Assembly (NCBI GenBank): GCA_949841365.1
Contig: CATKZI010000007.1
Location: 1-64,000, forward strand
Reading direction: 5' to 3'
DNA length: 64,000 nt
Origin: an uncultured Candidatus Melainabacteria bacterium
GTDB taxonomy: Bacteria > Cyanobacteriota > Vampirovibrionia > Gastranaerophilales > Gastranaerophilaceae
Under the pieces are notes generated by a model. It saw only the letters and a program-made list of their open reading frames with translations. It made no database searches and was not told the origin of the DNA. Both the position numbers and the translations under genes were made by a program. Every line of letters starts with the position of its first letter. The first letter of the stretch is position 1. Shown one piece after another: positions 45,580 to 54,822 of this stretch.

Positions 45580-45927
45580 ATGGCAAAAAATATTGATACA
45601 GTTCCAATAGAAGTAAGTATTTTGACTGCAGACCATGATATTAAAGGTGTGGTTCATGTTTCAAAATACACTAATACAAACAGAGAGCTTACTGATTTGT
45701 TAAACGATAGAGAACGCAGATTTTTAGCGGTTACTAACGCAGAAATTTATCCGCGCAATTCAAACCAAGCTCCAAGAAAGTATAATTTCTTAGAAATTCA
45801 TATGGATTATGTCTTGATGGTTCATCCGTCATCTCAGGCAGTATTCCAAGAATCAGGAAGAACACAGGAAGATATTTCAAGGTTCAGAGAACTGAGATTG
45901 AAATTAAACCAAACAAAACCATTTTAA
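45580..45927 (+). CDS. Conserved-looking small cytosolic protein, 115 aa
   Basis: A beta-rich soluble protein: EVSILTADHDIKGVVHVSKY, then RRFLAVTNAEIYPRN and EIHMDYVLMVHPSS suggest a small barrel or Sm/DUF-like fold. A charged helical tail follows (RTQEDISRFRELRLKL). AAAAGGACG is the ribosome site. No cysteines, no signal peptide. I do not recognise a named family. It is closed by a strong bidirectional terminator and may be the last gene of the lysA-cdaA-yitT transcript, 53 bases after yitT. Confidence 0.75.
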   Translation: MAKNIDTVPIEVSILTADHDIKGVVHVSKYTNTNRELTDLLNDRERRFLAVTNAEIYPRNSNQAPRKYNFLEIHMDYVLMVHPSSQAVFQESGRTQEDISRFRELRLKLNQTKPF

Positions 45928-45957
45928 AAAAGAGCCTTTTAAAGGCTCTTTTTATTT
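45925..45957. terminator. Bidirectional rho-independent terminator
   Basis: AAAAAGAGCCTTTT and AAAGGCTCTTTTT form a symmetric stem with A and T flanks, serving the 115-residue protein on plus and the 233-residue protein on minus. Confidence 0.88.
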
Positions 45958-46653
45958 TTGGAATTTTGCTAACAGATTTGAGTTTCCTGTACTTGTAATA
46001 TCAAGTTTTTGTGTGGGTTGATTAGCAGGTTTTTGTTCTTCTGCTTTTGGAGCTTCTTCATGTGCTCCGTTCTTTTTCAAATCCATTTTCTTTTCAACTT
46101 TTTTAGCAAGCGGTGTTGCAATTAGAGGAACGATTACACGTTTACCGATAATTGTTGCGGCTGCGATGTCTGCTACGAACTTGAACAGGTCTAAACCGTC
46201 TTTTTTAACTTGTTCGTATGCTTTATCGTATTTAATTTTCTTACCTGCCGTACCTGTTGCTGCATCTTCCATACGCATTCTGGAAATTGTATTTGCTTTG
46301 CTTACAGGATTAAATGATTTTTTGAATAATTTTTCAAATATCGGACCTGAATATTTTCTCATCGCAAAGAACATTGCGATTTGTGCTGCAATCATTAATA
46401 CACCGTTTGTTAAGTCTAATGCGGCAACGAATTTTCTTTTCTTTTCGGGGATTTTATCGTTGTGTAAACTCTGTGTTACATACATTGCACATCCGATACC
46501 GTCTTTTAAAATGATAGATGTAACGGTTGCCATTGCTAAGGCTTTTTCAGGATCTTTTTCAAATTTTTTACCAAGCCATGTTGCTGGTTTTGCATTTGTT
46601 GCTTTTGCAATTCCTTTACCGATTGAAGTTCCGATTGATTGAAGTCCGCTCAT
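45952..46653 (-). CDS. Membrane protein, 233 aa, coupled to upstream 492-aa gene
   Basis: Three hydrophobic segments (about 38-60 with MATVTSIILKDGIGCAM, 75-97 with ALDLTNGVLMIAAQIAMFFAM, and 155-180 with VADIAAATIIGKRVIVPLIATPL) separated by Lys-rich loops, then a ~60-residue disordered Lys/Glu/Pro/Gln tail. Its ATG overlaps the TAA of the 492-residue gene by one base. No named family recognised. The coupling and similar style suggest a two-component membrane complex. No Sec signal. Confidence 0.7.
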   Translation of the reverse strand: MSGLQSIGTSIGKGIAKATNAKPATWLGKKFEKDPEKALAMATVTSIILKDGIGCAMYVTQSLHNDKIPEKKRKFVAALDLTNGVLMIAAQIAMFFAMRKYSGPIFEKLFKKSFNPVSKANTISRMRMEDAATGTAGKKIKYDKAYEQVKKDGLDLFKFVADIAAATIIGKRVIVPLIATPLAKKVEKKMDLKKNGAHEEAPKAEEQKPANQPTQKLDITSTGNSNLLAKFQK

Positions 46654-48131
46654 TATTTGTTACCTCCAATCTTATTATTTGGCTGGTTGTCAGTTTTCTT
46701 TCCTGCAAGTTTCGGGAAGAAAATATCCATAAATCTCGGATATACCCAGTTAAGTGCTGTACAAGTTATAGGCAGAGTAATCAGGACACCTACGCCTATT
46801 TTTGTGAATTGGTTCCAGCTCTTGTAGTTGTTTTCTACAAGCTTTTTGTAGCCTTTTGATATATCGTGATAAATCTTTTTAGTTATACCGGCTAAGTTGT
46901 GGTCAAATGTATCTGTGTCACGAAGTACAGATTTTATGATGCCGTCTGTGTCATCAAAGTTGCATTGTCTTGCCACTCTTTCTATTGCGGCTTTTATTGC
47001 ATTAGTGTCAGCTGTTTTAGGATCACTGATTTTTGCAGCTGTAAGTTCTACAATTCTGTCGGCAAGAACTTTGTTTCTGTCGAGTAATGCTTGACGATAA
47101 CTTGCTCTTGAGAATGTTCCGTTACACATTTCTCTAATTGAGTCAATACGGACTAATGTTCTTTGAACTCTGCTGTAGCGTAAATCTTCAGGACGATCGA
47201 GAATTTCTTGCAGCAACTTCTTGACATCTTCGTTTGTTTCTTTATTCAGTAGTTCTTGAACTTTACTTGTTACCTGTTCTTTTTGAATACCGCTGAAAAT
47301 GTCTCGTAAATGTCTTTCGTTATCCATTAAGATTTGGGCTCTGTCAAGATGTTTTGCTATTGCTTCCGGAGATTTTTGCAGAGCTTTTGCATCTTTAATG
47401 TATTCGTCTATTTGTTTGTTAACAAGTTCGGCAGTAGTCTTAGAATCTAAGACACGTTCGCCGATATGAATTTTACCGTCAGCTTGGAATTTTCTTGCTA
47501 CTTCTTTAACTTGTGCTTCTTGTCTTGCTTTTACTCTTGCATCAAAATCTTCGGTGTAAGCTTGACGTTTTTTCTTAGCATCAGAACTGAACAATGCGCT
47601 TATCCAAGAAGGTTTTTTCTTACCTTCGGCTGCCATTTCTTTTTTGATGTTTGATTGAATATATGTTTTTGTATTAATTTCTTGTTGATCCAAGTTTAAT
47701 CTTGTATGTTTAGAAATTTCAGGGTTATTAAATACAAAATCCAGACCTTTGTCTATGTATTTTTGAACGCTTGCCTGGAATAAGATTGCAAGAACGGCTG
47801 AAATCGGCTGTCTCATTGCTGTATATAATTTTGTGTTTTTATTTTCTTCTTTTTGTTCGGGGGTTGCATTTTTAGGTGCTTTTACAAACGGGTTGAATCC
47901 GATAAATATCGGAGCAACAAGCCCTGTACCTAACGCTGTAATTAAAATACCACCTATTTCACCTTTTAACCATTCCAAGCTTTTCATGCGTTTTATAGCT
48001 TTAGCATGGTGTAAACCGTTAGTTATTTTCTCGGTATAAGAACCGGTGAAATTTGGTGAAGCTTTTTTCGCACTCGGTTTAATTCCGGTACGATTTTGAC
48101 TGTAACTGTTAATACTTCTTACTATTGCCAT
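46653..48131 (-). CDS. Large helical membrane-associated protein with N-terminal Phe motif, 492 aa
   Basis: KASPNFTGSYTEK at residues 24-36 carries the recurring Pro-x-Phe-x-Gly motif. Hydrophobic helices lie near 58-80 (GGILITALGTGLVAPIFIGF) and 110-126, and again at 446-470 (TKIGVGVLITLPITCTALNW). Between them is a ~300-residue charged helical domain without recognisable motif. Membrane-tethered with a large soluble loop. Upstream, TAGCAATTTTT lies at 48183-48193 (minus), 52 bases before the ATG, and TATATATATAGAAGG gives a ribosome site region. Coupled to the 233-residue gene by TAATG. Function unknown. Confidence 0.72.
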   Translation of the reverse strand: MAIVRSINSYSQNRTGIKPSAKKASPNFTGSYTEKITNGLHHAKAIKRMKSLEWLKGEIGGILITALGTGLVAPIFIGFNPFVKAPKNATPEQKEENKNTKLYTAMRQPISAVLAILFQASVQKYIDKGLDFVFNNPEISKHTRLNLDQQEINTKTYIQSNIKKEMAAEGKKKPSWISALFSSDAKKKRQAYTEDFDARVKARQEAQVKEVARKFQADGKIHIGERVLDSKTTAELVNKQIDEYIKDAKALQKSPEAIAKHLDRAQILMDNERHLRDIFSGIQKEQVTSKVQELLNKETNEDVKKLLQEILDRPEDLRYSRVQRTLVRIDSIREMCNGTFSRASYRQALLDRNKVLADRIVELTAAKISDPKTADTNAIKAAIERVARQCNFDDTDGIIKSVLRDTDTFDHNLAGITKKIYHDISKGYKKLVENNYKSWNQFTKIGVGVLITLPITCTALNWVYPRFMDIFFPKLAGKKTDNQPNNKIGGNK

Positions 48132-48201
48132 TTTAATACCTACACTATGAACCTTCTATATATATAGAGGTGCGAACAAAATAAAAATTGCTAATTTTTT
48201 A

Positions 48202-49791
48202 TTAATTATTAAGTTTTGTGAACTTAATAACTGTCCAACTACCCTTTCTCTCCAAACGTGTAATAGTAAGAGTACCCAACATATCCTCAAAAGTTTTGTT
48301 TTTAATATAAGAGAAAACTAAAAACAATAACGGTTCTTTATCATACAGATTTTTATCCATCGTTATTTTCGCCAAATCATCGGGCGAATAAAAAGATACA
48401 CTGTCTAATAATACCATTACGACGCTTTGATCTGGTTTCAGAATATCAAAAACATATTTTTTTAGCAAGTCGTCAAAATATTTGTTTTCCATGTTTGAGA
48501 AAATATTTTTGTAAATTTCTTTCCCGCTTTTGTAAACCTCATTATAATCAGTGTTTTCAGACATATAATGAGGGAAATTCCCTTTGTGAATTTCGACAAC
48601 TTTATAGTTTGAAAAATCAAAATATTTTTCAAATCTGTTTTGCGGATAATATTCAAGCATGACAATGTCATCTTTTTTCAGCTCCATGTTTTTGAGCATG
48701 TCCATTGGAATTTTGTTTCCTTCCGAACGACGCATTTTGGGAGCAGAATAAGGATGTATAAGAATATAACCGACAGAAATTAAACAATAAAATATTATGA
48801 TTGTGTTTTTTAATATTTTGTTATTAACGGATGAAAGTCCCGAGCATGCCAGATATATTAATATCGGATAAATTTCTATTGAATATTTTGTTATAAACAC
48901 GAGTTTCCCGCTCATTGATGCAATTACAAGTACTGTTATAAATGCCGTCGCGAGCAAAAATAATTTATCTCGGGATTTGATAATTAATATAATTGCGATA
49001 AGCGCCGGTACAATCATAAAAAACGCAAGTTTTGGCATGTATAAAAAATTGTCTGGTGCATTGGTAAGGTTTGTAAGGACAGGTGAAAAATAATCCGTAA
49101 ACAAAAATCCTATTTTTGATATTGAAAAATGCCCCCACCATTGTGAAAATGACTGGGTTGTCATAATTTTATAAGCTAACGGTGCTGTCAAAACCGAGCA
49201 TAGTGCAAGCGTTCCCCAGATATACGGCGCGGATTTTTTGTTATTTATACTTATGTAAATCAAATTGAAGAAAACAAACACAAAACCTATAGTATGTGTA
49301 AATAAAATCAAAAAATTAAATAATACGCACAGTATAATATTCTTTTTATCTGGATTTTTGACAAGTCTCAAGGTGAAAAGCATGCAAAGTGCCGAGAATA
49401 AAAATAGTACCGAATACAGCCGTACTTCTTGCGAGTAATAGATAAGAAATGAGCTTATTGCAGTAAAACCTGCGCAAAACAATCCTGTCTGTTCATTTTT
49501 TTCTTTACCGAGAAAATACATTGCGGGGATTGCAAGAATTCCTGCAAAAACCGAAGTTAATCTCAATACTAAATCACTTTGTCCGAAAAGTGTCATGAAA
49601 AATTTCAGATATAAATAGTAAAATGGCATGTGGCACTGAGATTTAACAGCATCCCAGAAGCCGTTTTGTGTTGAAGCTATCATCCAGCTTATGTATTCGT
49701 CGTTCCAGAGCCCGTCAGGCTTATCTATACAAATTAATCTTAAGATTAAGCCTAAAATAACTATTGCGATTATCCCTAAAGTTTTTTTCAT
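48202..49791 (-). CDS. GT-C glycosyltransferase (ArnT/PMT family 39-like)
   Basis: About 529 residues with some 11-12 membrane helices. The first loop holds LWNDEYISW near residue 32, the Asp-Glu acid motif that binds metal and acts in ArnT/PMT enzymes. YYSQEVRLYSV near 120 is also typical of this family. The C-terminal ~180 residues are periplasmic. These enzymes move a sugar from a polyprenyl phosphate carrier to lipid A, protein or glycan. ATG 49791 is chosen over TTG 49800 on ribosome-site spacing. A divergent GT2 enzyme that could make the polyprenyl-phosphate sugar is next door, which supports a donor-acceptor pair. Confidence 0.85.
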   Translation of the reverse strand: MKKTLGIIAIVILGLILRLICIDKPDGLWNDEYISWMIASTQNGFWDAVKSQCHMPFYYLYLKFFMTLFGQSDLVLRLTSVFAGILAIPAMYFLGKEKNEQTGLFCAGFTAISSFLIYYSQEVRLYSVLFLFSALCMLFTLRLVKNPDKKNIILCVLFNFLILFTHTIGFVFVFFNLIYISINNKKSAPYIWGTLALCSVLTAPLAYKIMTTQSFSQWWGHFSISKIGFLFTDYFSPVLTNLTNAPDNFLYMPKLAFFMIVPALIAIILIIKSRDKLFLLATAFITVLVIASMSGKLVFITKYSIEIYPILIYLACSGLSSVNNKILKNTIIIFYCLISVGYILIHPYSAPKMRRSEGNKIPMDMLKNMELKKDDIVMLEYYPQNRFEKYFDFSNYKVVEIHKGNFPHYMSENTDYNEVYKSGKEIYKNIFSNMENKYFDDLLKKYVFDILKPDQSVVMVLLDSVSFYSPDDLAKITMDKNLYDKEPLLFLVFSYIKNKTFEDMLGTLTITRLERKGSWTVIKFTKLNN

Positions 49792-49828
49792 GATTGTCAA
49801 AATCCCCCTTTGATTATATAATAAATAT

Positions 49829-50761
49829 ATGAAATTAGTTATTCAAATACCTTGTTATAATGAGGAGCAGGCATTGCCAGTTACTTTGGGAGCTTTGCCT
49901 GACAGTATAGAAGGGATAGATGAAATTGAGATTTTGATTATAAATGACGGTTCAACAGATAAAACCGTTGATGTTGCAAAATCTTTAGATGTGAAATCTT
50001 TTGTTAACATGCCTCATAATTGCGGGCTTGCAAAAGCATTCGTTGCAGGTTTGCATAAGGCTTTGGAAATGGGTGCTGATATTATTGTTAATACTGATGC
50101 CGATAATCAGTATTGTGCTGATGATATTGAAAAACTTGTTAAGCCGATTTTGTCGGGAGAAGCAGATATTGTTATCGGTGCACGACCTGTGACCAGTATT
50201 GAACATTTTTCTCCGTTGAAAAAGTTTTTGCAAAAACTAGGCTCAAGTGTTATGCGTCTTGTCAGTTCAACTGAGGTTGAGGATGCGCCTAGCGGATTTA
50301 GGGCTTTTTCAAGAAATGCGGCTTTGCAGATGAATGTATTTGATAATTATACTTATACAATGGAAACTATTATTCAGGCTAAGGCTAAAGGGTTAATTTT
50401 GAAATCTGTTCCAATTCGTGTAAATGCTGATTTAAGAAAGTCAAAACTTGTAAAAAATATGTTTGATTATATTGTTCGTTCGGTATTCACAATGCTTAGA
50501 ATGTTCATTATTTACAGACCTTTCAGATTTTTTGCAATAATTGCAGGGATATTTTTGCTTTTGGGAACGATATTAGGTTTAAGATTCTTATATTATTATA
50601 TATTTACAAGCGGTTCGGGGCATATTCAATCTTTGATATTATCTGCAATTCTTATAATCACAGGGGTTCAGATAGCTGTTATTGCCGTTATGTCCGAATT
50701 GTTTTCTATTAATCGTAAACTGTTAGAGGATATTCAAAGACGGCTTAAAGACTTGAAATAA
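49829..50761 (+). CDS. GT2 polyprenyl-phosphate glycosyltransferase (DPM1/GtrB-like)
   Basis: 310 residues. The GT-A domain starts KLVIQIPCYNEEQALP, has IINDGSTDKT near 38 and the DxD-like NTDADNQY near 92. Two C-terminal membrane helices (about 232-254 and 266-290) anchor it. Such enzymes load a sugar from a nucleotide donor onto undecaprenyl phosphate on the cytoplasmic face. It is divergent from the GT-C gene, which would use that product on the outside. Its start lies 38 nt from the GT-C start, so both promoters are in that interval or outside it. Confidence 0.9.
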   Translation: MKLVIQIPCYNEEQALPVTLGALPDSIEGIDEIEILIINDGSTDKTVDVAKSLDVKSFVNMPHNCGLAKAFVAGLHKALEMGADIIVNTDADNQYCADDIEKLVKPILSGEADIVIGARPVTSIEHFSPLKKFLQKLGSSVMRLVSSTEVEDAPSGFRAFSRNAALQMNVFDNYTYTMETIIQAKAKGLILKSVPIRVNADLRKSKLVKNMFDYIVRSVFTMLRMFIIYRPFRFFAIIAGIFLLLGTILGLRFLYYYIFTSGSGHIQSLILSAILIITGVQIAVIAVMSELFSINRKLLEDIQRRLKDLK

Positions 50762-50804
50762 ATTTGGGCAGGTTGTAAAATATAAAAGAAAAATAAGGAT
50801 TATT

Positions 50805-52985
50805 ATGATAAAAACTGATATTATATCAAATGTAAAAGAATTTTTTGCTTCTTCAATGGCGCATAAAGCTTTGGCATTTTGCGGATTTACTTTTTTAATG
50901 ACTGCGATAATTGCATCACAAAACTTCTTTTTCCAAAACATTATTGAAAACGGAGTAAGCAAACGTGATATTATTGCTCAAAAAACATTAACAGTTGAGG
51001 ATGTTAAAAGAACGGAACAGCACAGAAAAGAGCTGGCTCAAAAAGTAGAACCTGTTTTAGCACCGGCAGAAGATGATTTTATTAAAACTAATTTACAAAC
51101 CTTGCAGACCTCGGTTTTTCAGATAAGAAAGAAAAATGTACCCGAATCTGAAAAAAAACAGGAAATAGAGGTGCTTTTTGACCTTTCCGGAAACCAAAAA
51201 CGTGATTTCATTGTGAATTTTCTGTTAAAAGCCGATGACAACAGCTTGCATGAAGCTTTTGACAAATCAACTTTAACCTTGTCAAATATTTTGCGTACGG
51301 GAATTACCGAGCGCGATTATGAAAAAGATAATATTGAAAGAATTATCCTGAACAATCTTGTTGCTAATGTTTCAAAACGACAGATTTCGGTTATTACGGC
51401 TATTTTAGAACAGGTAATTGTGCCTAATCTTGTTGTTGATGAATTTGCAACGGAAATTGCTAAGAAAAATGCTCAAACTTCAATAAAACCTTATGAAGTA
51501 GTTTTTCAAAAAGGCGACAAAATATTATTTGAGGGTGAGCCTGTTACCAGATTAAAACGTGATGCATTGCGTCAGGCAGGTTATAATGTATATGAACTTA
51601 ACGGTTACGGGCTTATTGCTGTTTATATAATCGTATTTATCGGAACGCTTTTGTTCTTGTGTTATATGAAATATTTTGAAAAAGAATTTCTTGAACCTAG
51701 ATATATGGCAATATCTGCGTTTTTGTCTTTATTGCTTGCATTAATCGCAGTTTTGCTTCCGACAGGAGCTTCGCCTTATATATTGCCAATTCCTGCATTT
51801 TTGATTTTAATGGCAATTTTTACAAAGCCGAGAATTGCTTTTGTTGCATCAATTGTACTTCTTGCAATTATGGCTGTCGGTTATCAGTATAATATTCAAT
51901 ATGTTGTTGCTTTCGCTCTTTTGAGTTTGTTTTCAATAATTTCTATTTCTCAAATAAGATATGCGGAACGTGTTGATGTTATTAAAACAGGTTTACATAT
52001 AGGGCTTGCGGGGCTGGTACTTGTTTTAAGTATTTACATCTTGGAAAAATGTCTTATTGATGTAAGTAATGTGCTTATTATAAAAAATTGTACATATATT
52101 CTGCTTAACGGTATTGTAAGCTCTATTATCGCATCAGGTTCTTTGCCGTTGTTTGAAAGTATGTTCAAAATAATTACTCCGTACGGGCTTGCAGAACTAG
52201 GCGATCATAACCAAAAACTTTTAAAACGTTTGCAGATGGATGCTCCGGGAACTTACCACCACAGTTTAATGGTATCAAATCTTTGTGAAGCTGCTGCAGA
52301 AGCTATCGGCGCAGATCCGATTTTAGCAAGAGTAGGGGCGCTTTATCACGATATTGGAAAACTTGAACGTCCGTTATTCTTTGTAGAAAACCAATCTTAT
52401 TTTATGATTGAAAATCCGCACAACAAATTTAACCCGCGAATAAGTAAAATGATTATTACAGCTCACACAACTGACGGGCTTAAAATCGCTAAGAAAAATA
52501 ATCTTCCGCCTGTAATTCAAAACTTTATTACACAGCACCATGGTGAAGGTTTGGCTAGTTATTTCTATAATCAGGCTATTAAAGAAGAGGGAATGGAAAA
52601 TGTAAAAGAGGAACAGTTCAGATATGCAGGACCAAAACCGAATATGAAAGAAACTGCAATTCTTATGATTGCAGATGCTGTTGAATCTGCTGTCAGATCT
52701 TTGAAAAATCCAACACCTGAAGAAATTGAAGCAATGATTAATAAAATTATTGTAGAAAGATTGAACGACGGTCAGTTATCTGACTGCCCGCTGACTTTGA
52801 AAGATTTGAAAGTTATTGCGGAAACTTTCTCAAGAATTTTGAGAGGTATGCAGCATAACAGAATTAAGTATCAGGAAAATTTACCGGAAGAAGTTGAAAA
52901 AGATAAGATTAATATGCCTATTTTAGATGCTGATTTGGAAAATAAAATTAAACAGCTTGAAGGTAAAGAGGATAAAAATGAATAA
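50805..52985 (+). CDS. pgpH: 7TM-HD family c-di-AMP phosphodiesterase PgpH
   Basis: 726 residues. One N-terminal helix (about 20-42), an extracytoplasmic helical domain (about 50-260), seven membrane helices (about 270-460), then a cytosolic HD domain. The HD ligands are YHHSLMVSN near 483, YHDIGK near 516, ITAHTTDG near 556 and QHHGEG near 578, with AD(AVES) near 625. This is the PgpH build, which hydrolyses c-di-AMP to pApA. It overlaps ybeY by 8 nt and forms an operon with ybeY and dgkA, an arrangement widely seen in bacteria. Confidence 0.95.
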   Translation: MIKTDIISNVKEFFASSMAHKALAFCGFTFLMTAIIASQNFFFQNIIENGVSKRDIIAQKTLTVEDVKRTEQHRKELAQKVEPVLAPAEDDFIKTNLQTLQTSVFQIRKKNVPESEKKQEIEVLFDLSGNQKRDFIVNFLLKADDNSLHEAFDKSTLTLSNILRTGITERDYEKDNIERIILNNLVANVSKRQISVITAILEQVIVPNLVVDEFATEIAKKNAQTSIKPYEVVFQKGDKILFEGEPVTRLKRDALRQAGYNVYELNGYGLIAVYIIVFIGTLLFLCYMKYFEKEFLEPRYMAISAFLSLLLALIAVLLPTGASPYILPIPAFLILMAIFTKPRIAFVASIVLLAIMAVGYQYNIQYVVAFALLSLFSIISISQIRYAERVDVIKTGLHIGLAGLVLVLSIYILEKCLIDVSNVLIIKNCTYILLNGIVSSIIASGSLPLFESMFKIITPYGLAELGDHNQKLLKRLQMDAPGTYHHSLMVSNLCEAAAEAIGADPILARVGALYHDIGKLERPLFFVENQSYFMIENPHNKFNPRISKMIITAHTTDGLKIAKKNNLPPVIQNFITQHHGEGLASYFYNQAIKEEGMENVKEEQFRYAGPKPNMKETAILMIADAVESAVRSLKNPTPEEIEAMINKIIVERLNDGQLSDCPLTLKDLKVIAETFSRILRGMQHNRIKYQENLPEEVEKDKINMPILDADLENKIKQLEGKEDKNE

Positions 52986-53463
52986 TATATTTAGCGAGAA
53001 TATCTATGAAGGCTGGGAAGTTGATGAAAAAAAGTTTATAGATATTGCAAAGAAAATATTGGATTTTTATCTGTCAGAAGTCTTGGAGCAATCTTGTCTG
53101 AACGGTTTTGAATATGATACGATTTCATTTGATTTTCTGTACTGCGACAGCAAAAAAACTCACGAAATTAACAGAGAATACAGAGAAAAGGATTATCCTG
53201 CCGATATAATTACTTTTGCGATTTTTGCTGATAGTGAGGAAAAGTTCATTTTTGATGGTGAAATCAATCTTGGAGAAGTAATTATTGCTCTTGATAAAGT
53301 TATTGAGGAAGCAGAGAAAAAAGGTGTTACCAAAGAACATGAGCTGGCGTTTTTGATAAGTCACGGGATTTTGCATCTATTAGGATTTGACCACCAGACA
53401 GAGGAAGATTATAATTTTATTATAGAATTACAGAATAGGGCTTTGGAGTATGTCAAAATTTAA
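52978..53463 (+). CDS. ybeY: Endoribonuclease/rRNA maturation factor YbeY
   Basis: 161 residues. The zinc motif HGILHLLGFDHQTEEDY lies near residues 128-144, with YREKDYPADIITF near 60 as the substrate-binding region (usually YR-x-KD-x-PTDVLSF). ATG 52978 follows GAGGATAAAA and overlaps the end of pgpH by 8 nt; a longer frame in front would lie inside pgpH and is rejected. It acts in 16S rRNA 3' end maturation and ribosome quality control. Overlaps dgkA by 14 nt. Confidence 0.95.
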   Translation: MNNIFSENIYEGWEVDEKKFIDIAKKILDFYLSEVLEQSCLNGFEYDTISFDFLYCDSKKTHEINREYREKDYPADIITFAIFADSEEKFIFDGEINLGEVIIALDKVIEEAEKKGVTKEHELAFLISHGILHLLGFDHQTEEDYNFIIELQNRALEYVKI

Positions 53464-53824
53464 ACAGCAGGGATTTTCAAATACTTTTAAAAATGCACGT
53501 AAGGGAATGCGTATTGTTTTTAAATCTGAAGTTAATATAAGAGTTCATTTTTGTATTGCAATGGCAGTAATTGCTATGGCGTTTGTGTTGGATTTCAGTG
53601 TTGAGCGTATGTGTATACTTCTTTTAACCATTGCGTTTGTAATAGTGACCGAAATGCTGAATTCGGCAGTTGAGTTTGCTCTGGATGCTGTTTTTCATAA
53701 CAAGTATTCTAAACTAGTCGGAATGGCAAAAGATATCTCGGCAGGTGCCGTAATGTTTGCATCTGTAATTGCTGTTGTAATCGGGGTAATTCTTTTCGGA
53801 TCAGCGTTTTTGAATTTGCTGTAA
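53450..53824 (+). CDS. dgkA: Diacylglycerol/undecaprenol kinase (DgkA family)
   Basis: 124 residues, standard length. N-terminal amphipathic helix (FSNTFKNARKGMRIVFKSEVN), then three membrane helices (about 33-50, 55-72 and 97-120). The family signature EMLNSAVEFALDAV is near 65-78. In most bacteria outside gammaproteobacteria this family phosphorylates undecaprenol for envelope carrier recycling; the substrate here is inference. Third gene of the pgpH-ybeY-dgkA operon. It converges with the TOPRIM gene by 24 nt. Confidence 0.94.
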   Translation: MSKFKQQGFSNTFKNARKGMRIVFKSEVNIRVHFCIAMAVIAMAFVLDFSVERMCILLLTIAFVIVTEMLNSAVEFALDAVFHNKYSKLVGMAKDISAGAVMFASVIAVVIGVILFGSAFLNLL

Positions 53825-54754
53825 AGATAATTCTTCTATAATTTCGGCAATCTCATCAGAAACATCATCTATGCCTGTTATGTTTTCTTTTACGGCATGG
53901 GCAAATTCTGCTTTTTTAAATTCATGCAAGCCTCTGTGTCTGTAAAATTCTTCCAAAAATTCTACTTTTGAAGCCTGTGCTTCTAACCCCTCAATTGGTG
54001 CAAGTGATATGTTTTGGGTTGTATAGTTTAGAGTTTTTATCAGCAGTGAATTTGGAAGCAAATCTTCAAATTCTCCGCTTTTTACAAGGTGAATTTTATC
54101 AAACTCTCTTAATCTGGGTTTTATTTCTCGCAAATTTTCTTGAGCGTCATTATCAAGAAGCACAAAAATAGGGATTTTTAGGCATTCGGCATAGTTGTAA
54201 AAATATTTTACCACCTGATTTTTTCCGCCTGCAGAAATTATATAAATCCCGTTTTTGTTCAGGTCATATCCGCAGATTTTTGCAAATTCGGGTAATAGTA
54301 TTTCTTCTGTTATACCTTCACAAAGGATTATTTTTTTTACGGGAAAACAATTTGTTTCTTTATGACCTTCGGCAAGTGATTTCAAAAATTGAAGATTTAA
54401 CGGAATATCATTCGGCAAAAGTTTCAAAATTCCTTTGTAATTTATTTTGTTTTTTAAAAGAATATTTGTTTTTTCATCAATTTTAAATACGGAATTTTCG
54501 TAATTATAAAGTTGTTTATTAATATCTAAATCCTTATTTTCAGGTAATAAGTAATTTATAATTTGTTCTGCAATGTTTTTAATTTCCTCATAATCCATAT
54601 TATCGAGTTCTGATTTCTTGAATTTAGGCTCTATAAGATTATTCAAAATTATATCTTTAAACACCCGTAGGTACTTAATCTCAGGCTCTTTAAAACGCGT
54701 CAGCCTGTCGATTGATATTATTAATTGTTCTTTTGTTAATTGTTTAATCTTCAT
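53801..54754 (-). CDS. Stand-alone OLD-like TOPRIM-domain protein
   Basis: 317 residues. Residues ~139-215 hold the OLD-type TOPRIM: ILCEGITEEILLPEFA with the catalytic Glu near 145, GIYIISAGGKNQVVKYF near 168, then FVLLDNDA with the Asp pair near 198. The ABC ATPase half that precedes this domain in OLD nucleases is missing. In its place is a ~130-residue helical domain (KEQLIISIDRLTRFKEPEIKYLR...). The C-terminus is acidic and helical. A DNA nickase, nuclease or primase-like role is possible; family naming beyond TOPRIM is uncertain. Not adjacent to other defence genes. Confidence 0.75.
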   Translation of the reverse strand: MKIKQLTKEQLIISIDRLTRFKEPEIKYLRVFKDIILNNLIEPKFKKSELDNMDYEEIKNIAEQIINYLLPENKDLDINKQLYNYENSVFKIDEKTNILLKNKINYKGILKLLPNDIPLNLQFLKSLAEGHKETNCFPVKKIILCEGITEEILLPEFAKICGYDLNKNGIYIISAGGKNQVVKYFYNYAECLKIPIFVLLDNDAQENLREIKPRLREFDKIHLVKSGEFEDLLPNSLLIKTLNYTTQNISLAPIEGLEAQASKVEFLEEFYRHRGLHEFKKAEFAHAVKENITGIDDVSDEIAEIIEELSLQQIQKR

Positions 54755-54822
54755 ATTTCTTAATTAAATTAGCAAATTTTCAACTGTTTATTTTTTTATT
54801 ATAATAATAGTGGAGTGGAATT

